A stretch of 35,520 nucleotides of DNA. It comes from an uncultured Lewinella sp. Lineage in GTDB: Bacteria; Bacteroidota; Bacteroidia; Chitinophagales; Saprospiraceae. The stretch spans positions 1 to 35,520 of the forward strand of contig CALEDI010000328.1 in the NCBI GenBank assembly GCA_937949535.1, in the 5' to 3' direction. Under the pieces are notes generated by a model. The model had not been told where the DNA came from, did no database searches, and worked only from the letters and a program-made list of their open reading frames with translations. Shown here piece after piece: positions 29,044 through 35,520 of the stretch. Position numbers and translations under genes: made by a program. Each line of letters opens with the position of its first letter. Position 1 is the stretch's first letter.

Positions 29044-29063
29044 AACCGTTTAATATTTCGACC

Positions 29064-30863
29064 ATGCCAACAGTTGCAGAACAACTAAAAGTCCTTAAAG
29101 GAGGAGAGTTCCTCGTTGCAGACGCTGCCCCAGAAACGACCTTCTCCCCTGAAGACTTCAATGACGAACAGATGATGGTGAAGCAGATGATGGCTGACTT
29201 CGTTCAGCAAAACATCATCCCTAACCTCGACGACATCGAGAAGCAGAAAGACAACATTGGCCCTAGGTTACTAGACCAGATGGCCGAGCTTGGCCTACTG
29301 GGCACCCACATGCCCGAAGCCTACGGCGGCATGGAAATGGATACCAATACGAATACGCTCATTTGTGACGAGCTCGGCGCCAGTTCTGGCTCCTTCACCG
29401 TTTCGTACGCCGCCCACACAGGTATTGGCATGCTCCCTATCCTATATTATGGTACGGAAGCGCAAAAACAAGAATGGCTCCCTCGCCTCATCACCGGCGA
29501 GTTGAAAGCAGCTTACTGCCTCACCGAACCCAGCTCGGGGTCCGACGCCGTTAGCGCCAAGACAACCGCTATGCGCGACGGCGACGAGTGGGTACTCAAC
29601 GGCCAGAAGATGTGGATTTCCAATGCTGGCTTCGCCGACGTATTCGTCGTATTTGCTCAGGCCGACGGAGACAAGTTCACTGGCTTCATCGTTCCGTCTA
29701 ACCTCCCCGGCATCACGCTAGGCGCAGAAGAAGACAAGCTTGGCATCAAAGGAAGCTCTACCCGTCAGGTATTCTTCGAAAACTGCCGCATCCCCGCCGA
29801 TGCCTTCCTCGGAGAAATTGGTAAAGGCCACCTCATTGCCTTCAACGTACTCAACGTTGGCCGCTTCAAGCTACACGCACTCAGCGTTGGCGGAGCCAAG
29901 GGCAGCATCACGATCGGTATCAAGTACGCCAACGAACGCATCCAGTTCAAACAGCCCATCGCCAACTTCGGTGCCATCAAGCACAAAATCGGAGAGGCCG
30001 CTATCAAGATTTTCACCGGCGAGTCTTCTCTCTACCGTGTTAGCCAACTCATCCAGGACGCCAACAACGGCCATAAAGCCAACGGAAAGTCTTACGCCGA
30101 AGCCAAGCGTCTCAGCGCCGAAGAGTACGCCATTGAGTGTGCACTACTCAAGTTCATCGGGTCAGAGATCTTGGATTACACCGTAGATGAAGTGCTCCAA
30201 ATCCACGGCGGCATGGGCTACAGCGAAGAGACCCGCGCACCACGGATGTACCGCGACGCGCGCATCAACCGCATCTACGAAGGCACCAACGAAATCAACC
30301 GCCTACTCAGCGTTTCCCAGTTGATGCGCCGCGCGATGAAAGGCTCCATCGACATCGCTACCCCAGCGTGGGCAGTGCAGAAAGAACTCGCTACCCCCGC
30401 AGACAATAGCACCCCTGAAGGAATCTACGGTGCGGAAGTCAAAGCTACCGCAGACTTCAAGAAAACCATCCTCATGGTCGTAGGCGCAGCCGTGAAGGCC
30501 CAGATGGACGGCAAGCTCGACCTCAAGGAAGCACAAGAAATCGTGATGAACGTCTCCGATATGCTCGCCGACTTGCTCAACGCCGAGTCTACCCTACTCC
30601 GCCTCCAGAAACTGCGCCAAACCGGCAAGGCGACGCAGCCACAGGAGGTGCTCGATGCTGTGCTTCAGGTTTACTTCCACGACGCCAACGCGCGCATCGC
30701 GAAGAACGCCCTAGATGCCGTAGCTGGTTTCACTGAAGGCGACTTGCTGAACACTTTCGTGGCCGGTATTCGCCGCTTCACGCAGTACCCTCCGCGCAAC
30801 ACCGCTAAACTGCGCCGCGTGGTAGCAGACCACTGCATCAAGGCAAATGCGTACGCGCTGTAA
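29064..30863 (+). CDS. Acyl-CoA dehydrogenase family protein
   Basis: AAYCLTEPSSGSDAVSAKTTA, WISNAGFADVFVVFAQ, QIHGGMGYSEETRAPRMYRDARINRIYEGTNEINR. Confidence 0.95.
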   Translation: MPTVAEQLKVLKGGEFLVADAAPETTFSPEDFNDEQMMVKQMMADFVQQNIIPNLDDIEKQKDNIGPRLLDQMAELGLLGTHMPEAYGGMEMDTNTNTLICDELGASSGSFTVSYAAHTGIGMLPILYYGTEAQKQEWLPRLITGELKAAYCLTEPSSGSDAVSAKTTAMRDGDEWVLNGQKMWISNAGFADVFVVFAQADGDKFTGFIVPSNLPGITLGAEEDKLGIKGSSTRQVFFENCRIPADAFLGEIGKGHLIAFNVLNVGRFKLHALSVGGAKGSITIGIKYANERIQFKQPIANFGAIKHKIGEAAIKIFTGESSLYRVSQLIQDANNGHKANGKSYAEAKRLSAEEYAIECALLKFIGSEILDYTVDEVLQIHGGMGYSEETRAPRMYRDARINRIYEGTNEINRLLSVSQLMRRAMKGSIDIATPAWAVQKELATPADNSTPEGIYGAEVKATADFKKTILMVVGAAVKAQMDGKLDLKEAQEIVMNVSDMLADLLNAESTLLRLQKLRQTGKATQPQEVLDAVLQVYFHDANARIAKNALDAVAGFTEGDLLNTFVAGIRRFTQYPPRNTAKLRRVVADHCIKANAYAL

Positions 30864-30897
30864 GATTTATGTAGATTGAAAATACGTTTTAAACAAC

Positions 30898-30932
30898 GCC
30901 CTTCCGCCATTTTGGTGGGAGGGCTTTTTTTT
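30898..30932 (+). terminator. Rho-independent terminator after the acyl-CoA dehydrogenase gene
   Basis: GCCCTTCCGCC-atttt-GGTGGGAGGGC-TTTTTTTT. Confidence 0.85.
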
Positions 30933-30993
30933 GCGCGAATGCGAGAGCTGCGTAATGGGCGGTTTGAAATCAGCACCAAAGAGGTCTGCCCGT

Positions 30994-31148
30994 CCGGACG
31001 CCCGCAGGTCCCTTGCCCTTATTCGCTGCTTCGCAGCTCGGGGCAAGGGACGCTACGGGGTCCTCGTCCACCCTCGTAGTAGGACCCCGTAGCGTCCAGT
31101 TAATCCTGAAGCGAAGCGCAAAGATTTACTGGACCTGCGGGCGTCCGG
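30994..31148. repeat. Cloverleaf-like composite palindrome
   Basis: 18-bp perfect outer arms (30994-31011/31131-31148) enclosing three hairpins, including a 17-bp perfect stem (31048-31064/31081-31097). Confidence 0.75.
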
Positions 31149-31184
31149 TTGTCGATTTGTGCTAAAATCAAACTTTACAGGCCA

Positions 31185-31763
31185 CTAATCCGTGCTAAAC
31201 AAAAAGTCCAGCACCCGTTCCTTGCCGCTGAGGTTGCGACTTCCCTTCACCAAGACGGGTTTTACGGGTGGTAAGTAGACGGTATCTCGGACGTAGACTA
31301 GCTTGGGCGAGGCGGGTACTTCGTGGTAAACTGTGTCATATCTGGTGCGGTAACGGACTTGCTTGATGGTCTGGTAGACGGTGTCGGTGACCACAATTTT
31401 TTCGGGCGCGGCCGCAGGTGCAATAATGGTTTTTTCAACGAGCAAGGTCTCCGGCTCCCGGAGCAGGAGAACCGAGCTAACAACGAAGAACAGCAACCAG
31501 CCAGCCGCAGCGAGCCAAGGTAGCCAGCCAAACTTGCGCCCTTTAACTTGCCTTGCATCCTGCGCTGCGTCGCCCAAATGTGTTGTAGTACTAGCCAAAA
31601 AAGCGGTTTGCAGGCTAGCCGGCAACGCCTCCTCGGGTTCCTGCATCAGCAAAGTCAGCTCACGCAGCTCGGTGTAGGTAGCGCGGTCTATGGTGGCTCG
31701 CACGGCTGGGGGCAGGGCGCCGTAGTCGTAGTCGGCCAAGTAATCGAGGTAGTCCATAGTCAT
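31185..31763 (-). CDS. Putative anti-sigma factor / single-TM membrane protein
   Basis: Start MTMDYLDYLADYDYG overlaps the sigma stop; one TM (WLPWLAAAGWLLFFVVSSVLLL); translationally coupled to the ECF sigma gene. Confidence 0.6.
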   Translation of the reverse strand: MTMDYLDYLADYDYGALPPAVRATIDRATYTELRELTLLMQEPEEALPASLQTAFLASTTTHLGDAAQDARQVKGRKFGWLPWLAAAGWLLFFVVSSVLLLREPETLLVEKTIIAPAAAPEKIVVTDTVYQTIKQVRYRTRYDTVYHEVPASPKLVYVRDTVYLPPVKPVLVKGSRNLSGKERVLDFLFSTD

Positions 31764-32302
31764 TTGATTTCGGAGGCTTTGAGGAGGGCGGCAAGCTTTT
31801 TGAGGCCGTAGTGTAGGCGGCTTTTCACCGTTCCCGGCGAGCAGCCGAGGGCTTCGGCCGTTTGCTCGGTAGAGAGGCCTTTCTGGAAACGCAGCTCTAC
31901 GCAAAGCCGCTGGTGTGGCGGCAGTTGTTCGAGGGCCAGCCTGACGCGACGGGCTTCTGCCCGGGGCTCCTCCGGCGCGGCTTTCACGCTGCGGAGATCG
32001 GCGTAAACCGCCTCCCGCCGTTGGCGACGCGCTTCGCCTCGGTATTCGTTTTTCAGCAGGTTGGCCGCGATGGTGAAGAACAACGACGATAGGTCATCTG
32101 GCCCCGTCTCCGCCTCCCGGAAAGCGCGGCTTTCCAACAACTTCAGGAATACTTGTTGCTTGAGGTCTTCCGCCCGCGCGCGGTCTCCGTTCAGCCGCTG
32201 AACGAAGTAGGCATACAGCCGCGCGCCATACCGCCGGTAAAGGGCGGTAAAGGCGGGTTGGTGGCCTCCGGCGGCCTGGATGAGGAGTTGGCGATCGGTC
32301 AA
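31760..32302 (-). CDS. ECF RNA polymerase sigma factor
   Basis: FTALYRRYGARLYAYFVQRL, AEDLKQQVFLKLLE, LEQLPPHQRLCVELRFQKGLSTEQTAEALGCSPGTVKSRLHYGLKKL. Confidence 0.93.
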   Translation of the reverse strand: MTDRQLLIQAAGGHQPAFTALYRRYGARLYAYFVQRLNGDRARAEDLKQQVFLKLLESRAFREAETGPDDLSSLFFTIAANLLKNEYRGEARRQRREAVYADLRSVKAAPEEPRAEARRVRLALEQLPPHQRLCVELRFQKGLSTEQTAEALGCSPGTVKSRLHYGLKKLAALLKASEIK

Positions 32303-32469
32303 ATTGAGGTTTTAGTTTTCAGCCCCAGCTTCGAGTGGGCGTCGTGATCTCAAAGCACTAGAGTATTGGTATGTAGTAGGTAACAGCTCTAAAATCGTCG
32401 GACCAACTTTTGGCCGACTTCGTCAGGCCAAAAGAATTGGTCAGACGATCAGTCGCTTGTTCTTACCTG

Positions 32470-34524
32470 CTACTCTACATACTCCATCACCAGCCGGAAG
32501 CCGGTAGAAGGGTGTGGTAGTTGGCGTTGTTTCGTTACGCCAATTTGCATATAGTAGGAAGCGTCCAGCCAGCCTCCTCCGATGGTTTGGTTGGGGGTGG
32601 CGGTCATTTCAGCAGCATTACCAGACATATTGTAGAGGCCGTAGTCGTTGGGGAAGTAGGCGTCTACATGCACGGTTAGGTCTCCGCCGTCGTCTTCGTA
32701 GTCGCAGTTGAGTTTTTTAAGCAACTCGGCTTTGTCTTTTCTTTTTAGCTGGGTATCTCCTTTAGCCCTGACAGCAAATTTTTCAAACTCTGCCTTTGAT
32801 TCGGGAAGGTAAGTATTGAAGTTGGCCAATAAACAGCCTTTGGCGTTGCGGTAATACGGGCCGCCCCACGGGTACGGAGCGTTGGCTCGCCCGCCTTTGG
32901 CAGCGTAGGCAAACTCTTCGGCGCGTGGTAAGCGAAAGCGGACGTTGCGGCCGTCTTTTCGTTTCGGGTCGGCGTTGTAGGCTTCGCTTAGCCAGTTGGC
33001 GTACATAGTTGCGGCTTGGTGGGAAACATTGACGATGGGATTGCGGCCAAACGCTGTTGTATTTGTGCCGTTGAAGAATGCTTCCGCAGCCTCACGCAAA
33101 CTGGCGGGCTCAACGTCGGTAGTCTTGAAGGAAGCGATGGCCGCCGAATCGAGTTGTTCAAACCGGCGTTGGCGCAGCAAGTCTTCGAGGAAGAGCTGAT
33201 AGTCTGCGTTGCTGACTTCGGTTTCTTGGATATGAAAAGCATTGACGGATAGCTTGGCGTCTTCGGCAGACTGTTGGTACACTCCGCTGGGAATAAAGGC
33301 GATGTTTTTGAGAATATCTTTGGCCCGAACGCCGGGTTGGTCGCTTGCTAAGCTACCGTCGTTGTCTTCGTTCAGGTACGTGTTGATGTCTTCCGTTCGG
33401 CCCGCCCGCGCCGCGACGGCGCGGAGCAGGGGCAATACTTCTCGGAAGCGCGGCGAAGGGTTCGTCTGGTTGTAGGCGTGCAGTTCCAGCAGTGCGGGCA
33501 GGTAGTTTTGGTTGAGTTCGTCGGCAACGGCTTGGGCGGGGCCGTTGGTAAGCGGCTGGCGGAGTTGCTCCATCCGGAATTCGTGTTCGAAGTTGCTCGC
33601 CAATATTTCCAAGTTGTCAATTGGGGAGTCGCCGTAGTAGAAGGCTAAGCCGCTGAGGTAGAGTTTGTCTTTCGGCAGCTCGTCTAGGTAAGCACGCCCA
33701 GTAGCCGCGAGGTATACCGGCCTAGATTGGGTTGCGAGCAACTCCAACAATTCAGGAACCGAAGGCGGCGCTCCTTCAGCCACGAACGGATCATCTAGGC
33801 CAATCCCTTTGAGGAAGCCCTTCCGCATCTCCGGATACCCACGCAGTAGGGGTACACTGGCCACCAGCACGTCTTCCCGGATACCGTAGACCGACTGCAA
33901 CACCCAACTCGGGTACGTGTCTGCGTCTCCGTTGGTGAGCAAGATGCCGTTGTTGCCCGCAGATAGGAGCTGGTTGTAGTTGTACTCCATCACGCCGGAG
34001 GGGATGGGGTCTTGCCGGTGCATTTTTCCTGAAAACACGTCTCGTTGTTCGGTTTCTCCGCGCGATTCGTGGTAGGCGATCAGGGCGGAATACGCTTCGT
34101 ACCGCTCCGGTCTGTTGGCGTGGGCGATGAGGAGATCAGCCCAGCGCTCCGTTGGGTGGCGGTTTGCGGCAAAGCGGAGATAAGGGAGGTAGAAGTCGTT
34201 GGGGTCCATCACTTTCTCTGCCGCGCTGAGGATGGCAGCTAAGTCGTGCTGCCCGGAGCCAAAGCGATTGCTGTAGTTGGCGGTTTTGAAGTAGTGGAAC
34301 CAAGCTTCGTCGGATGAGCAGTCGCCGTTGGCGACGGCCCGCCAGTCTTCCGCTTGTTGGTCGTAGAAAGCGCCGTCGTGCTTGGCGCGCATGATGTCTA
34401 CGAAGGGGTGCGGGAGGGCGAGGTCCGTGCAGTCTGGGGCGAGGTCGTTGCAGCCGAAGTATGAGTTGGCGGTCATTGGCTGTAACCAACAACTCAAGAG
34501 TAAGGCGAAGAGGAGGCGTAGCAT
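32470..34524 (-). CDS. Secreted FGE-sulfatase (SUMF1) domain protein
   Basis: Signal peptide; C-terminus FRLPRAEEFAYAAKGG...YPWGGPYYRNAKGCLLANF...YGLYNMSGNAAEMTAT...GGGWLDASYYMQIG...STGFRLVME. Confidence 0.85.
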   Translation of the reverse strand: MLRLLFALLLSCWLQPMTANSYFGCNDLAPDCTDLALPHPFVDIMRAKHDGAFYDQQAEDWRAVANGDCSSDEAWFHYFKTANYSNRFGSGQHDLAAILSAAEKVMDPNDFYLPYLRFAANRHPTERWADLLIAHANRPERYEAYSALIAYHESRGETEQRDVFSGKMHRQDPIPSGVMEYNYNQLLSAGNNGILLTNGDADTYPSWVLQSVYGIREDVLVASVPLLRGYPEMRKGFLKGIGLDDPFVAEGAPPSVPELLELLATQSRPVYLAATGRAYLDELPKDKLYLSGLAFYYGDSPIDNLEILASNFEHEFRMEQLRQPLTNGPAQAVADELNQNYLPALLELHAYNQTNPSPRFREVLPLLRAVAARAGRTEDINTYLNEDNDGSLASDQPGVRAKDILKNIAFIPSGVYQQSAEDAKLSVNAFHIQETEVSNADYQLFLEDLLRQRRFEQLDSAAIASFKTTDVEPASLREAAEAFFNGTNTTAFGRNPIVNVSHQAATMYANWLSEAYNADPKRKDGRNVRFRLPRAEEFAYAAKGGRANAPYPWGGPYYRNAKGCLLANFNTYLPESKAEFEKFAVRAKGDTQLKRKDKAELLKKLNCDYEDDGGDLTVHVDAYFPNDYGLYNMSGNAAEMTATPNQTIGGGWLDASYYMQIGVTKQRQLPHPSTGFRLVMEYVE

Positions 34525-34588
34525 AGGTTTGGGGGTTGCTTTTGCCTTTGTTTACACCGTGGGGTGGCGGTGGTTCAATTTCGGTTCC

Positions 34589-35161
34589 CTACTTATTCTT
34601 CTTCACGTACTCTGTCAGAATAACAATCATCTGCGTCTCTACCTTCCCTTCAATGTGGCCTGCGTTGTCGTGGACCAAGCGGATGTTACGGACGGCCGTG
34701 CCGCGCTTAGCCGTGAAGTTGGCCCCTTTCACTTTGAGGTCTTTGATGAGCGTTACGGAGTCTCCGGCTTGCAGGATGTTTCCGTTGCTGTCTTTGTGGA
34801 CCAGGGCGTCTTCGTCTGGCACACCAGCCTTGGCCCAGGCTAGGGTTTCGTCTTCGAGGTAGATCATGTCTAGCAGGTCTTGGGGCCAGCCTTCGCTGCG
34901 TAGTTGGTGGAGCATCCGGTAGGCGACGACCTTTACGGCGTCGGTCTCCGACCACATGCTGTCGTTGAGGCAACGCCAGTCGTTGGGGGCTGGGTCTGTG
35001 GTGCCGTCGAGTTGGTCTTTCAACTTCTGGGCGACGAGTATGGTCTGCTCCATTGAGCCATCGAAATTGGGACCGACCTCGTAAACGGCGAGGTTTTCGG
35101 TTTCGCCGCTTAGTTCGCAGGCATTGTTGGCGCGTTGGAGGAGGGCTTTGTCGATTTTCAT
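34589..35161 (-). CDS. yjdM: PhnA/YjdM family protein
   Basis: C-terminus DSNGNILQAGDSVTLIKDLKVKGANFTAKRGTAVRNIRLVHDNAGHIEGKVETQMIVILTEYVKK is typical; likely start MKIDKALLQRANNACELSGE. Confidence 0.9.
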   Translation of the reverse strand: MKIDKALLQRANNACELSGETENLAVYEVGPNFDGSMEQTILVAQKLKDQLDGTTDPAPNDWRCLNDSMWSETDAVKVVAYRMLHQLRSEGWPQDLLDMIYLEDETLAWAKAGVPDEDALVHKDSNGNILQAGDSVTLIKDLKVKGANFTAKRGTAVRNIRLVHDNAGHIEGKVETQMIVILTEYVKKNK

Positions 35162-35298
35162 GGGGGCGAAGGTACGGTACTGGAGTGAGCTGCTTCTGGT
35201 AGCTCGCTCTAGGTTTACGTGAGGCTTGCCCATAAGCCACCGGACGCTTCAGGACCTCCTTTAGCTTTGCAGAAGAACGAATTAGAAAGAAATTGATA

Positions 35299-35348
35299 TT
35301 TAATATCGGCGGTCGTCTCATCAAGAGACGACGACCGTCGAGATTAAA
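35299..35348. repeat. Long imperfect palindrome
   Basis: TTTAATaTCGgcGGTCGTCTC-atcaa-GAGACGACgACCgtCGAgATTAAA. Confidence 0.6.
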
Positions 35349-35520
35349 TGTTAATTTCCCCCACACAAGATTTTGGAACAAAACAAGACTCGTTGAACTA
35401 TAGGAGGTAAACTAATAGGATCTCCATACGCCACTTCTAACGAAAAAGGCTAAGCTTCGATTCAGCACCTTCGATAGTTTATGATTCGCCCAAACCCATA
35501 TAGCAATCCATCTTCACAGT

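Noticed and set aside
31760-34524. ECF sigma, anti-sigma and FGE genes as a new signalling operon
   Set aside because: The sigma/anti-sigma overlap is ordinary, and a ~170-bp gap separates them from the FGE gene with no evidence of co-transcription.

Overview
The window is about 35.5 kb of a Bacteroidota chromosome, probably from the Saprospiria/Lewinella lineage. That placement rests on codon style, TAnnTTTG-type -7 boxes and the gene families present. About 21 protein genes are supported. They include a large truncated secreted PKD/gliding-type protein, a CPBP protease, a DUF1330 protein, class II FBP aldolase, a TPR protein with an outer-membrane barrel, threonine aldolase and an EAD11-like protein. 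The list continues with a nicotinamidase, a TonB-type receptor, GlpD, an MlaD/MCE protein, RtcB with a WYL regulator, NfeD with flotillin, an RlmI-type methyltransferase, acyl-CoA dehydrogenase, an ECF sigma factor with a putative anti-sigma, an FGE-sulfatase protein and PhnA/YjdM. No rRNA, tRNA, CRISPR array or transposase was recognised. The most interesting signals are non-coding. (1) The motif TTGCACCTGCGNNNNCGCC is dispersed at 9 sites, both between and inside genes, and is read in different frames and on both strands. (2) A 63-bp double-hairpin core occurs twice, with a compensatory base-pair change, and each copy sits inside terminal inverted repeats and flanking direct repeats. (3) A ~155-bp cloverleaf palindrome lies downstream of the acyl-CoA dehydrogenase gene. 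(4) A heptad-repeat hairpin array fills the leader between divergent rtcB and a WYL regulator, and that pair is bracketed by a 24-bp direct repeat. (5) Paired operator palindromes sit upstream of the acyl-CoA dehydrogenase gene. (6) Several genes look leaderless. All family calls are from sequence recognition only; no database search was run.
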